Shown: positions 9,084 through 17,386 of the stretch, piece after piece
Position numbering within the stretch: position 1 is the stretch's first letter
Layout of the letters: each line of letters begins with the position of its first letter
Assembly: GCA_021405325.1 (NCBI GenBank)
Contig: QWII01000051.1
Span: 1-64,000 of the forward strand
Direction of reading: 5' to 3'
DNA length: 64,000 nucleotides
From: Caldilinea sp. CFX5
Lineage (GTDB): Bacteria; Chloroflexota; Anaerolineae; Caldilineales; Caldilineaceae
Notes under the pieces: generated by a model
Seen by the model: the letters and a program-made list of their open reading frames with translations, nothing else
Databases searched by the model: none
Told to the model about the DNA's origin: nothing
Translations under genes and position numbers: made by a program

Positions 9084-9162
9084 GTAACTATTCAGGCCGC
9101 TCCTCGCCAGTCACGGACTGGCGAGGAGCGGCCTGAATGGAGCAGGCGGGCTGAATAGTTAC
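9084..9162. repeat. Palindromic element with GTAACTATTCAG ends
   Basis: The outer 12 bp, GTAACTATTCAG (9084-9095), recur inverted at 9151-9162. Inside is a perfect stem of 23 bp (9090-9112 with 9116-9138) around a 3-nt loop, with core GTCACGGAC. The termini match the elements at 42361-42468 and 45844-45900. It sits between the GT2 gene and the pyruvyltransferase gene. It could act as a transcript-processing or termination hairpin, but its family resemblance suggests a dispersed palindromic element. Confidence 0.75.
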
Positions 9163-9250
9163 CAAGTAACAAAAATAGCGGGTATAGCAATTTCCCATAA
9201 CCGGAAACGTAAGCTATTTGCCTACAAGTTTGCGGGCCAAGCTGACTTTG

Positions 9251-10201
9251 TTATTTAGGGTGGCTTGACGGTTGATATTTTGTAAAATGTTCTTTCTGCT
9301 TCTTTTTTTCAACAGCGTGCCACCAAGTGCGAAAAAATACTCCGCGCCAAAAAACGGGTAACACCGAGTATAAACCAGCTAGGCGCAACAACGAGATGAC
9401 GCGGGCGCTTGCGACAACGATATGACCATCAAGAAAGTTCAAAACAGCCGAAAATAGATAAGCTCTACATGTGTGCCCGCGTAAAAACACATCACCCTGA
9501 ACAGAATGCTGAATTCTGGCTAAGGCGCCTTGCGAATTGAAAACTTTATCCCGTATTCTGCGATAGTCTTGAGCCAAATTAGAATAATCAAAGGAACTCT
9601 TAGACCCTCCCGAAAGTCGCACTATTGCTACGCTTTGACTAATTCCATCAAAATTACCTAACAACGCCATCTGACAACATAGATCAAGATCGCCCCATAC
9701 TAAAATCCGAGGATCCATCCCTCCTGCTTTGAGATAAGCATCTCTTCTGATCAACGAAGCTGCAAAGTGAAGATTCTCTCCCCCCACAAATAAGGCCAAG
9801 AGATTTCCTCTGGCTTCTGATGGAACAACGGATATAAAATTACCATCGTCGTCTACTAAATTGTAGGCCCCATAGATCCAATTACACCCCGTGAGCATAG
9901 CTTTGTCCAAGAGTGCTTTTAATGCATTGGGCAACAAATAATCATCATCATCGAGGAAATTAATATAAGTTCCCGATGCCAAATTGGCCCCTTTGTTCAT
10001 TGCATCGATCAAATTAGAGTAGGAATTTATAACCGTCACTTTAGACGACTTCAGCCAATCCACATCCGGCAGCGGTTGGCGGCTATTGTTATAAATAAGA
10101 ATTTCATGAAGATGATCATCAAGGTTTTGTTCCAAAGCGCTCTTGACTGCACGTTCCAGACTTGGCCGATTAATTGTCGGGATAATCGTCGTACAAAGCA
10201 T
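9251..10201 (-). CDS. Glycosyltransferase family 2
   Basis: 316 aa from the ATG at 10201, chosen because AAAGGAG lies 8 nt upstream; the 37-codon longer frame has no ribosome site. The GT-A fold is visible as TTIIPTINRPSLERAVKSAL, the metal-binding FLDDDDYLLPNAL, and VWGDLDLCCQMALLG. The enzyme transfers a sugar from an NDP donor to the growing lipid-linked glycan at the cytoplasmic face. The last 70 residues are basic and hydrophobic and may dock on the membrane. It is flanked by a palindromic element downstream and by the GT4 gene upstream, whose stop lies 79 bp away. Donor and linkage cannot be predicted. Confidence 0.85.
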   Translation of the reverse strand: MLCTTIIPTINRPSLERAVKSALEQNLDDHLHEILIYNNSRQPLPDVDWLKSSKVTVINSYSNLIDAMNKGANLASGTYINFLDDDDYLLPNALKALLDKAMLTGCNWIYGAYNLVDDDGNFISVVPSEARGNLLALFVGGENLHFAASLIRRDAYLKAGGMDPRILVWGDLDLCCQMALLGNFDGISQSVAIVRLSGGSKSSFDYSNLAQDYRRIRDKVFNSQGALARIQHSVQGDVFLRGHTCRAYLFSAVLNFLDGHIVVASARVISLLRLAGLYSVLPVFWRGVFFRTWWHAVEKKKQKEHFTKYQPSSHPK

Positions 10202-10280
10202 AATGTTGCTCCTTTCCACACTGCGGTTGCTTAGAAAAAACAAGCGGTTCTGGCTTACCCACGTTCGGAAAGTAAGTCTT

Positions 10281-11519
10281 TCATTTCTCAATAGGCGCAG
10301 CCGCCTTGTCAATAGCTTGTGCGTCGTAGCTAATTAATTTGGGGTCAATATAGCTTTTTTCGTGATGTCGTAGCGCATACCGATAGGCAACGAGTGTTTG
10401 TTGAGCACAGCTCTGCCATGAGAATTGGGCGGCGCGTTGCAGCCCTTTATAAGTCAGGGCCGCCGCCAGTTCAGCATCAATTAGCACCTTTTCCATACAG
10501 ATCGCCAATCGCGCTGCATCTTCCGCCGGGAATAAAAGGGCCGCGTCTCCAACTACCTCAGGAATTGATGAATTATCAGCCGCAATGATCGGGGCGCCAC
10601 AGGCCATCGCCTCTACCAACGGCAAACCAAAGCCTTCGCAAAGGGACGGAAACGCAAATAGCGAGGCGGCATTGTAAAGCGACACTAAATCCGCATTAGC
10701 GACATTTTCCAAAAAGCGCACAGCATTGCCTAACCCTAATTGTTGCATCTTTTCAGTCAGTTCTGCCATCAAAGAATGATGTGTCCACACAATGACTAGT
10801 TGATAGTGGCGTCGGAGGGTTGTGGGGAGGAGTGCATAGGCATAAAGCAGGGTTATAAGGTTTTTGCGTGGATCAGCCGACCCCAACGCCAGGATAAACT
10901 TGTGATCAAGCTTATACTTGCGCCGAAGACAATTCAATTGTTCTTCGTCATGGAGCGGGGCATAGATCGGGCTGGCAGCCTCATGCGTCACTATGACCTG
11001 CTCGGACGCTACATGAAGATGCTCAACAATGCTTTTTCTGGCGGCATGGGAGACGGTGATAATCACCGCCGCCCGCTGGGCCGCCAGGCGTGGCACGACA
11101 CGATAGTACCATTGCATCAATCGGCGTTTGGGTGACTTCGGCGCTCGTCTTGAAAATTGGTCAGGGAAAAACCAGATCATATCATGAATGGTCAACGCCA
11201 AAGGGCAAGATAAATACAAAGGCGCCGTCAAACTGGGAGCGTGTAACAGATCCAGACGGTCGCGTGCCGCTTGTCGCGCCAAACCAATCTGTTCCCGCCA
11301 GAAGGCTCCCGCCATCGGCAATGCACCGGAGATTATACGGTGTGTGAAATTAGGGCGAAGCGGGAGCATTGTTGTCTGGCTCGGTGAGCGGTCGAGGTAT
11401 AAAATGTACTCATTTTCTGCGTCAATTTCAGCTAGTGCGTTGAGCAAATTTTCACTATACGTTTTGAAGCCACCTTTTTGGGTGTGGGTCAGGAAACGAG
11501 CATCAATGCCAATTTTCAT
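10281..11519 (-). CDS. Glycosyltransferase family 4 (GT-B)
   Basis: 412 aa from MKIGIDARFLTHTQKGGFKT. The start is set by the homology-like opening and an AAGGA site; the upstream extension of the frame is not protein-like. GT4 hallmarks are IGIDAR.., the donor-domain motif FILALGSADPRKNLITLLYA, and the E-x7-E element SLCEGFGLPLVEAMACGAPIIAA followed by SSIPEVVGDAAL. It is a retaining GT-B enzyme of the mannosyl- or glucosyltransferase type. It belongs to the glycosyltransferase run 9-29 kb; its donor is unknown. Confidence 0.88.
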   Translation of the reverse strand: MKIGIDARFLTHTQKGGFKTYSENLLNALAEIDAENEYILYLDRSPSQTTMLPLRPNFTHRIISGALPMAGAFWREQIGLARQAARDRLDLLHAPSLTAPLYLSCPLALTIHDMIWFFPDQFSRRAPKSPKRRLMQWYYRVVPRLAAQRAAVIITVSHAARKSIVEHLHVASEQVIVTHEAASPIYAPLHDEEQLNCLRRKYKLDHKFILALGSADPRKNLITLLYAYALLPTTLRRHYQLVIVWTHHSLMAELTEKMQQLGLGNAVRFLENVANADLVSLYNAASLFAFPSLCEGFGLPLVEAMACGAPIIAADNSSIPEVVGDAALLFPAEDAARLAICMEKVLIDAELAAALTYKGLQRAAQFSWQSCAQQTLVAYRYALRHHEKSYIDPKLISYDAQAIDKAAAPIEK

Positions 11520-11544
11520 TGTGTGTTCATCCTTAATCCACACC

Positions 11545-11688
11545 TCAAGTTGGCTGCAAGCGGGGGCCAACGAGAAAAACGTACGCGTTGTTGATTTGCG
11601 CCACCTGCTGGTCGAGTCGCCAAAAGGCGACAGCCGCACTGGTGTGATCAATTGTGGGAATGATGATGGAACAAAAGATTTCCTGCAT
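11545..11688 (-). pseudogene. Short ORF, possible GT2 remnant
   Basis: A 47-codon open frame fills part of the 190-bp gap between two glycosyltransferases. It starts MQEIFCSIIIPTIDH, which reads like the first beta strand of a GT2 domain, and ends FLVGPRLQPT. It lacks the DxD region and has no clear ribosome site. It may be the stump of a deleted GT2 gene, or a chance frame. Similarity to the start of the GT2 at 9251-10201 (CTTIIPTINR) is suggestive only. Confidence 0.3.
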
Positions 11689-11709
11689 GGTAGGGGTTTC
11701 CACTTCTGA

Positions 11710-12690
11710 CTATTCAAGGTGATAACACAACTTAACGACATCAATATTGGACTGAATTTCCTTCCGTACCTCTTCCCGGTGGTGCGGCACAATGCTGTGC
11801 AAGACCCAGAAGAGCAATTTGGCCAGGCTCAGACCGCCGAGCAAGGAACGTAGGACGCCGGTGCGGATTGGGCCATAGTGTTTTTGATAGAAGAGAATCT
11901 TACCCCGATAGACCATCTTGCGCCTGCTCCAGCGGTTCATGCTGCGACCACCGAAGTGAATGATCGTATCGAGCGGCAGATAATAGGTTTGCCATCCGGC
12001 CTTTTTTAAGCGATATTGCAAATCAACTTCATCGCCATAGATAAAGTATGCTTCGTCCAGCAGCCCAATATCAGCCAAGGCGCGGCGTCGCAGCAGGAGG
12101 CAGGCGGAGGTGATCCAATCCACCTGCTGGGTTGTATCAGCCTTGAGCACCGCCGGGTATGTTTCCGCAATGAAGCGACTCAGGCGGGTGGCGATCAAGA
12201 ACTCTTCCCATAAGGTTGAGAAATGGTTATAACAGGATTGCACCGTGCCGTCGGCGTTGAGAACCCGTCCCCCGACCGCGCCGGCTTGGGGCGTGTTATC
12301 CAGGAAGGCGACCAGGGCATCAAGCGCCGGCCCATTGACCAGGGTATCGTTGTTGAGTAGGAGAACATAGCGTCCGCTTGTTGCAACAATGCCCTGGTTG
12401 CTGGCCTTGCCCAAACCAACATTCTCGGTATTCTGCTGCAAACGCACTGCCGGAAATTCAGTGGCTATCATCTGTTGGCTGCCGTCGGTCGAGCCGTTGT
12501 CAACCACAATGACATCAAAGCGGCAGTGCATTGGCTTAGCATACAAGGATTCCAGACATGCCTTCAGGTAACTTTTGTTGTTCCAGCAGACGAGAACGAT
12601 CGCCAGATCGGGGGCAAGGCCGTCGTCGGGCGCCGGTGGGATGGCGGCTTGCGCCGGCCAATCCCCGGCCAGTAGCGCTGCTTTTTCCAT
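11710..12690 (-). CDS. Glycosyltransferase family 2 (rhamnosyltransferase-like)
   Basis: 326 aa. The opening LAIVLVCWNNKSYLKACLESL, VIVVDNGSTDGS and LLLNNDTLVNGPALDALV belong to the WbbL-type GT2 subgroup, which often uses dTDP-rhamnose. The C-half SACLLLRRRALADIGLLDEAYFIYGDEVDLQYRLKKAGW is the acceptor-side signature, with the catalytic Asp-Glu region. AGGAG lies before the ATG, and the gene starts 3 bp after the nucleotidyltransferase stop. The rhamnosyl assignment is by subgroup resemblance; no complete rml operon is present in the window. Confidence 0.87.
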   Translation of the reverse strand: MEKAALLAGDWPAQAAIPPAPDDGLAPDLAIVLVCWNNKSYLKACLESLYAKPMHCRFDVIVVDNGSTDGSQQMIATEFPAVRLQQNTENVGLGKASNQGIVATSGRYVLLLNNDTLVNGPALDALVAFLDNTPQAGAVGGRVLNADGTVQSCYNHFSTLWEEFLIATRLSRFIAETYPAVLKADTTQQVDWITSACLLLRRRALADIGLLDEAYFIYGDEVDLQYRLKKAGWQTYYLPLDTIIHFGGRSMNRWSRRKMVYRGKILFYQKHYGPIRTGVLRSLLGGLSLAKLLFWVLHSIVPHHREEVRKEIQSNIDVVKLCYHLE

Positions 12691-12693
12691 GTT

Positions 12694-13443
12694 TTACTCC
12701 TGTCGAAAACTACGATCCATGGCCATAATCTCATCATAAGTGCCCAGATCAATATAGGTGCCGCAGACCATGTGCAGGCTGCGGAAATTCATGCCATTGG
12801 CGATGGCGCCATTCATAATCTGCGCAAAGTCAGCAACGCCGTCACCAACGCACGTATGGAGGTACTCAGTAAAGCTGGGCCGCCAAATCATACACCCCCA
12901 CATCTGTGTCAGGTTGGTGATACGCGGCTTGTCCACAATCTCGATTACACGACCATTGATGTCGGAGCGCACCATCCCAAATTTTTCTGGTCGTTCGGTG
13001 GTAAAGAGCGCTAACACCGCATCGACTTCAGGGTCGGCAATCTCGTGCATGTGGCGGAAAACCTCTTCGGGCTGCATGATCGTGTCGGCCATGCCAAAAA
13101 AGACCGTCTTGCCACGCGTCAGGTGATAGGCGGCATCGAGGGCATGGGCCAGACCGGGGGATGTGGAGCGTTCGTTTTGGTTGACGGCTTCCTGGACAAC
13201 ATAGCTGATATGACAACCAAAGCGTTGCCCGTTGCCAAAATAGCCCACCAACTGGTGCTTTGTTTCGTTGATGACAAAGATGACATGTTGCAACCCCGCA
13301 ACCGTTAAGTTTTGCAAAACAAACTGCGCAATCGGCTTGTAGCGATTCTCCCGGATCACCGGGTATAGTTCCTTGGGGTATGGCAATCCTAAGCGGACGC
13401 CCTTGCCTGCTGCCGGAATAAGACCAATTAATTCTTCCTTCAT
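12694..13443 (-). CDS. Sugar-1-phosphate nucleotidyltransferase
   Basis: 249 aa, NTP_transferase fold: GLIPAAGKGVRLGLPYPKELYPV (nucleotide loop and Lys), HVIFVINETKHQLVGYFG, FGMADTIMQPEEVF (metal site) and YIDLGTYDEIM. The lack of the G(G/L)GTRL signature and the PAAGKG text put it nearer to GalU/RmlA-type thymidylyl- or uridylyltransferases than to the cytidylyltransferase at 979-1863. It would supply an additional NDP-hexose donor. AAAGGA precedes the ATG. It lies between the O-antigen ligase gene (18 bp away) and the GT2 gene (3 bp). Confidence 0.82.
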   Translation of the reverse strand: MKEELIGLIPAAGKGVRLGLPYPKELYPVIRENRYKPIAQFVLQNLTVAGLQHVIFVINETKHQLVGYFGNGQRFGCHISYVVQEAVNQNERSTSPGLAHALDAAYHLTRGKTVFFGMADTIMQPEEVFRHMHEIADPEVDAVLALFTTERPEKFGMVRSDINGRVIEIVDKPRITNLTQMWGCMIWRPSFTEYLHTCVGDGVADFAQIMNGAIANGMNFRSLHMVCGTYIDLGTYDEIMAMDRSFRQE

Positions 13444-13460
13444 AACCTGTTCCTTTTGCC

Positions 13461-14879
13461 CTAGGATGAGTGCTGCGATGCATCTGACTGACGACGAACG
13501 ATCTGTTCAATGCTGACCAAACCACCCAGAAAGAGCCAGGCAAAAATGCTCGAACGAAAACCGTTAAACCCTATGTTGTAAACAAAGGGGAAAAACCAAT
13601 CGACCAACATCCCCGACGCCGCCGTGCCGGCCAAACCGCCTAGGGTGGCGTAGACATAGGCGCGGGCAAAGCCCTTGGGCGCCTCGCTGCACAGCCGCCA
13701 ACCCAGCCAGGCCGCTTCGGCAAAGAACCAGAGAACGCAACCCAGGCCCAGAAAGCCGATCTGGGCCAGAATGTCCAAATATTGATTGTGCGAGTTAAAT
13801 TGCACTGCATAGCCACGAATGCGAAAGAGGGGGGTGTACCAGTAATAGTTGGCCGGACCAAAGCCCAGAATCGGATTGACGCCCAGCATCTTCACAATAA
13901 TGACCCAGGCATCCATGCGTGTCGAATAGCTATACTCATCGGTTGCAATGGCGCGTGAACTGATGATCTGCGCCGGGAGATAGCCGGCGACGGCAAGAAA
14001 GAGTCCCAGCCGCCAGGAACGCGCCGCCACGATCACCCCAATGGCAACCAATGGCGGTAACCAGGCTGATTTCCAGTCGTATTGCAAGACACAGGTAACA
14101 TAGAGCGACAAGAGACAGATGCCGCCCGCCAGCGCCCGCCAGCGCCAAGCCAGCGTTTCGTGAAACAGGGCCAGGCTGAAACTCAGAGCAATCAACCACG
14201 TCCAGAAAAGGGCATTGGCTGTGGCGCCACGCTGAAAAGCTGTCGCCGTGATGGCTGAAACCGGTGAGACCCACCCCAACGCAAAGAGACCGCCCAAGAT
14301 GAGCAAGAGCCAGGTCATCCATTCCAGCCAACGTAGCTCCTGCACTTCATGCGCCACCAGCAAAAAAGCGCCGACGGCCAGGACAAAAATTAGTGTGGCG
14401 CCGATCTGAGCATCCATAGGCGCCCGCTGCGGAACAGGAAACCAGGGCAATTGCCCAACGGCAAAAGCGACCAAGGTTACGCCGACTAAGTAGAGCAGTG
14501 GACGCACCGGGCGTGAGGGGACTAGGAGTCGTTCGCGCCGTGTGACCAACAGCTTCAATAGCCATAAAGCAACCAATAAACTTAATTGCAATACAGCAAA
14601 GTTTAGCCCGCCTGGTAAGGCAGGAGAAGGAGCAAGCAAGCCGGTAATGAAGAGGGTGATAATGCCCCATTGCGGATAATAGAGAAAAAAGAGCGCGCCA
14701 CCCATGGCGAGCAACAGCGCGATCACGAGGACGAGCCGACTTGGCGCAAAATTCATGGGTAGCCCAGTGCTAATGCATAATACCGCCGCAATGATCAGCA
14801 GCGTTTGCCAATGCCGGAAACCGGTCATGAGCCATTGTAATGATTTGATCGATGGGTGACTTTGCGTAACCATATTCAT
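13461..14879 (-). CDS. O-antigen ligase/polymerase family membrane protein
   Basis: 472 aa with about a dozen hydrophobic segments, starting around residue 26. The large periplasmic loop carries the Wzy_C/WaaL signature NPILGFGPANYYWYTPLFR ... FNSHNQYLDILAQIGFLGLG, with the functional Arg and His. Such proteins polymerise or ligate undecaprenyl-linked glycan outside the membrane. A second, different member is encoded at 40623-42281, so one may polymerise and the other ligate. The start has only a weak ribosome site (two ATGs, 14879 and 14873). Two long palindromes fill the gap upstream. Confidence 0.87.
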   Translation of the reverse strand: MNMVTQSHPSIKSLQWLMTGFRHWQTLLIIAAVLCISTGLPMNFAPSRLVLVIALLLAMGGALFFLYYPQWGIITLFITGLLAPSPALPGGLNFAVLQLSLLVALWLLKLLVTRRERLLVPSRPVRPLLYLVGVTLVAFAVGQLPWFPVPQRAPMDAQIGATLIFVLAVGAFLLVAHEVQELRWLEWMTWLLLILGGLFALGWVSPVSAITATAFQRGATANALFWTWLIALSFSLALFHETLAWRWRALAGGICLLSLYVTCVLQYDWKSAWLPPLVAIGVIVAARSWRLGLFLAVAGYLPAQIISSRAIATDEYSYSTRMDAWVIIVKMLGVNPILGFGPANYYWYTPLFRIRGYAVQFNSHNQYLDILAQIGFLGLGCVLWFFAEAAWLGWRLCSEAPKGFARAYVYATLGGLAGTAASGMLVDWFFPFVYNIGFNGFRSSIFAWLFLGGLVSIEQIVRRQSDASQHSS

Positions 14880-14910
14880 TGCTGGTGGTCTGCCTATATA
14901 AATTTTAGAA

Positions 14911-15001
14911 GGCTCATGTACGGAAAGCGTGAATACCTGTCAGGTTTCGCAAACCTGACAGGTGTGGCTGGTTGAGACCTCACACTTTCTGTACATGAGC
15001 C
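14911..15001. mobile_element. 91-bp MITE-like element, copy 1, with 9-bp target duplication
   Basis: The ends are GGCTCATGTAC and GTACATGAGCC, continuing as GGAAAGCGTGA versus TCACACTTTC, with an internal palindrome CCTGTCAGGTTT...AAACCTGACAGG. It is flanked on both sides by ATTTTAGAA (14902-14910 and 15002-15010), a clean direct repeat. The right-hand copy is also the edge of the 70-bp palindrome, so the element inserted there. Copies 2 and 3 are at 30007-30097 and 45923-46009. It has no coding capacity. Confidence 0.85.
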
Positions 15002-15071
15002 ATTTTAGAAAACCGTAGAGGCGTCCCCTTGCGGGCGCCCGCAAGGGGACGCCTCTACGGTTTTCTAAAAT
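15002..15071. repeat. Perfect 70-bp palindrome
   Basis: Two 35-bp arms meet without a loop at 15036/15037 (centre GCGGGCGCCCGC). The arms contain CCGTAGAGGCGTCCCCTTGC and match exactly. Core GTAGAGGC...GCCTCTAC is shared with the palindrome at 52052-52105. The left arm is cut off from its original flank by insertion of the 91-bp element. It lies between the O-antigen ligase gene and the GT4 gene. Confidence 0.85.
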
Positions 15072-15113
15072 CTAAAGGGTCGGTCTACTAGGCGCCATTA
15101 CCATAGTAAGCAA

Positions 15114-16328
15114 TTAATTCACAAAAGGTGATCGCCGCCGCTCAGTTGGGGATGACTTGATCGTGCGCTCAATCATGTGCAGAAACCGGGGCAGGGTGGC
15201 AGCCCAGTCATACTTTGTCCGCACCAATTGGTATGCCTGCGTCGTCAAACGCTCGCGTAGGCCAGCTTCGCGGAAAAGCCGCAGAATGGCCTCGGTAAAG
15301 GCTTGTGGGGTATCGGCAATCAGCAAATGCACCCCATCCTGGGCGTCAATGCCTTCGGCCCCCTTGCTTGTCGTAACAACCGGCGTACCCAAGGCCATTG
15401 CTTCTAAGATCTTTACCCGTGTCCCGCCGCCCCTATGAATGGGGGCAATGCTACACCATGCCTCAGCAATGAGCGGGCGTATATCGGGTACAAAACCAGT
15501 CAATTGCACATTTTGCGCCGACGGTAAGGGCTGATTAGCATGATCACCAGTGATGGTGAGCGTAACGTCAGGGTTCTGCGCTTGCACTTGGGGGAAAACT
15601 TCACGCAGAAACCAGACCATTGCTTCATAATTGGCGAAATAGCGAAAGGAACCGGTAAAAATCAAGGCATTGGGCGTTGGTTGCCTTTGAACAGCCGCAT
15701 AGTCAGCGAGGTTGACACAATTGGGAAACACTTCAATCGGCTTGTAACCGGGAACAGTCGCGCTAACCAGTTGCCGCTCGCAAGTCGAGACGACTGTACA
15801 ACCGCGAAAGCGCCGAAGTACTTGATCCACATAGCGGCGATGCTTGAACCAGGTCAGCCCATGCCGAAAGCGGCTACGGAGGGTCGTTGCCTGACGATAG
15901 GGTTCAACCAACACGCCCAGTTCGACTTCTTCAAAAAGCGCTGGCGTCTGCCCAAAGTGGCGCACATAGCCGGCCGTCGCCAACTGAGAAGCGATGATTA
16001 GATCATAAGGTTGCTGGGCCACCGTCTGCGCAATTGCGCGCGCCATCTGTGGTGAATAGGTATTCACGATGGAACGCGGGGTAACCATAAAAAAACTAAG
16101 GCGAGCGCGCCAGCTATCGGGTACAAAAGGTTGCCATGGCACGACTTGCGCACTTGTACAGAGCGCACCCAGTTCCGGTGGAGCCACATCGTTCCCGGCT
16201 TCGTCGGCAAAGCTCAACAGGGTGACATCGTGGTGCGCCGCCAGACCGGCTAATAGATGATAGACCCGCAGCTTAGAACCATTATTGATGGGATAAGGAA
16301 ACCAACGCGATAGAAAGAGAATGCGCAT
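15114..16328 (-). CDS. Glycosyltransferase family 4, exosortase-A-locus type
   Basis: 404 aa. MRILFLSRWFPYPINNGSKLRVYHLLAGLA is the characteristic N-terminus of the sugar transferases found in PEP-CTERM/exosortase EPS loci (TIGR03087-like). The donor half has FTGSFRYFANYEAMVWFL, APIHRGGGTRVKILEAMALG and PVVTTSKGAEGID. This is one of several links between this locus and exosortase-A type EPS clusters. No strong ribosome site precedes the ATG; instead three 17-bp tandem repeats lie just upstream. Donor and acceptor are unknown. Confidence 0.86.
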   Translation of the reverse strand: MRILFLSRWFPYPINNGSKLRVYHLLAGLAAHHDVTLLSFADEAGNDVAPPELGALCTSAQVVPWQPFVPDSWRARLSFFMVTPRSIVNTYSPQMARAIAQTVAQQPYDLIIASQLATAGYVRHFGQTPALFEEVELGVLVEPYRQATTLRSRFRHGLTWFKHRRYVDQVLRRFRGCTVVSTCERQLVSATVPGYKPIEVFPNCVNLADYAAVQRQPTPNALIFTGSFRYFANYEAMVWFLREVFPQVQAQNPDVTLTITGDHANQPLPSAQNVQLTGFVPDIRPLIAEAWCSIAPIHRGGGTRVKILEAMALGTPVVTTSKGAEGIDAQDGVHLLIADTPQAFTEAILRLFREAGLRERLTTQAYQLVRTKYDWAATLPRFLHMIERTIKSSPTERRRSPFVN

Positions 16329-16331
16329 TGT

Positions 16332-16382
16332 TAGTTCACAACTTAGCGTAGTTCACAACTCGGCGTAGTTCACAAAGTGGCG
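16332..16382. repeat. Three tandem 17-bp repeats upstream of a GT4 gene
   Basis: TAGTTCACAACTTAGCG, TAGTTCACAACTCGGCG and TAGTTCACAAAGTGGCG follow head to tail, beginning 4 bp upstream of the GT4 ATG on the minus strand and filling most of the gap to the preceding GT2 stop. They could be regulator binding sites or a slippage-prone leader. They replace the place where a ribosome-binding site would be expected. Confidence 0.7.
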
Positions 16383-16394
16383 TATAGTACTATT

Positions 16395-17309
16395 TCATTC
16401 CAAGTTCACCTTGAGAGACAGCGGACCCCAACGTCGACATAAAAAGTCAATGATGCCCTGCCACATTGCATTGCGATGCGCCCGCATGTGTCGCCATTTC
16501 GGTTTGATGGTCCAACTGGTCAAGGTTCGTAGCAACTGTATCCAAATTTGCAGCCAAATCCGTAAGGGAGCGTGATGTTTTGCTAATAACAGTAGATGGT
16601 TACGTGTTAAATAGTAAATCATCATCGGCTTGGGTTGCGCATCAAGGGGTGTACCTTTATGCCAAATTTTGGCCTGTGGAACATGAATGAGATGCCATCC
16701 TGCTTTCGTTGCACGCATACACCATTCAGTTTCTTCCCAATAGCAAAAAAAATCTTCATCAAGCAAGCCGATTTGTTCAATAACCGCACGACGAACTAAA
16801 AGCGCACAACCTGAAATCCAGTCGACTCGATGCGGTTGATCTAATTGACCGCGATCTGGTTCATCTTTGGCAACATGCAGGCTTTCCCAATATCGGCTTA
16901 GTAATCCGCCGCCTGATTGGATGACATAGGGTTGTTTGTAATGATAGACCATCGGGCCGAGCATCCCCACATGCGGATCGCTTTCACCAACCTGAATTAA
17001 CTGATGCAGACAATCAGCATCGACAATCGTGTCGTCATTAAGTATGAAGATCCAGTCAGCTTTTCGGGTGAGTGCGATGTTAATGCCAATATTGTTATTG
17101 CCGGCATATCCTAGATTCTCCGTTAATTCAACAACCTCGGTGGCTGGAAAAGTTGTCCGGATCGTTGCGACTGAGCCATCAGTAGAGCCGTTATCCAAAA
17201 TAACTAACGTTTGATTTGTATAAGTACTCTGTGCTAAGGACAGCAAACATTCTACTGTGTCTTGGCAACGATTGTTATTTAAAATAATGGTAACTACTTT
17301 AGGTTGCAT
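16395..17309 (-). CDS. Glycosyltransferase family 2 (rhamnosyltransferase-like)
   Basis: 304 aa. PKVVTIILNNNRCQDTVECL, LVILDNGSTDGSVATI, NLGYAGNNNIGINIAL and IFILNDDTIVDADCL form a WbbL-type GT2 domain. ISGCALLVRRAVIEQIGLLDEDFFCYWEETEWCMRATKAGW is the acceptor/catalytic half. It is the same subgroup as 11710-12690 but clearly divergent. GGAAGAGG precedes the ATG. The C-terminal 70 residues are hydrophobic and basic, suggesting membrane association. It probably extends the repeat unit on the lipid carrier. Confidence 0.87.
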   Translation of the reverse strand: MQPKVVTIILNNNRCQDTVECLLSLAQSTYTNQTLVILDNGSTDGSVATIRTTFPATEVVELTENLGYAGNNNIGINIALTRKADWIFILNDDTIVDADCLHQLIQVGESDPHVGMLGPMVYHYKQPYVIQSGGGLLSRYWESLHVAKDEPDRGQLDQPHRVDWISGCALLVRRAVIEQIGLLDEDFFCYWEETEWCMRATKAGWHLIHVPQAKIWHKGTPLDAQPKPMMIYYLTRNHLLLLAKHHAPLRIWLQIWIQLLRTLTSWTIKPKWRHMRAHRNAMWQGIIDFLCRRWGPLSLKVNLE

Positions 17310-17386
17310 TCGCCTCTTCCATTACAGATACGCTTATAACTTGTGAGCAGAGCAATCACTTTTTTATGGATTTTACACCTAATTCA

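Noticed and set aside
13028..13543. 171-aa minus-strand frame overlapping the nucleotidyltransferase gene
   Set aside because: It overlaps the nucleotidyltransferase and O-antigen ligase genes in another frame and lacks domain features.
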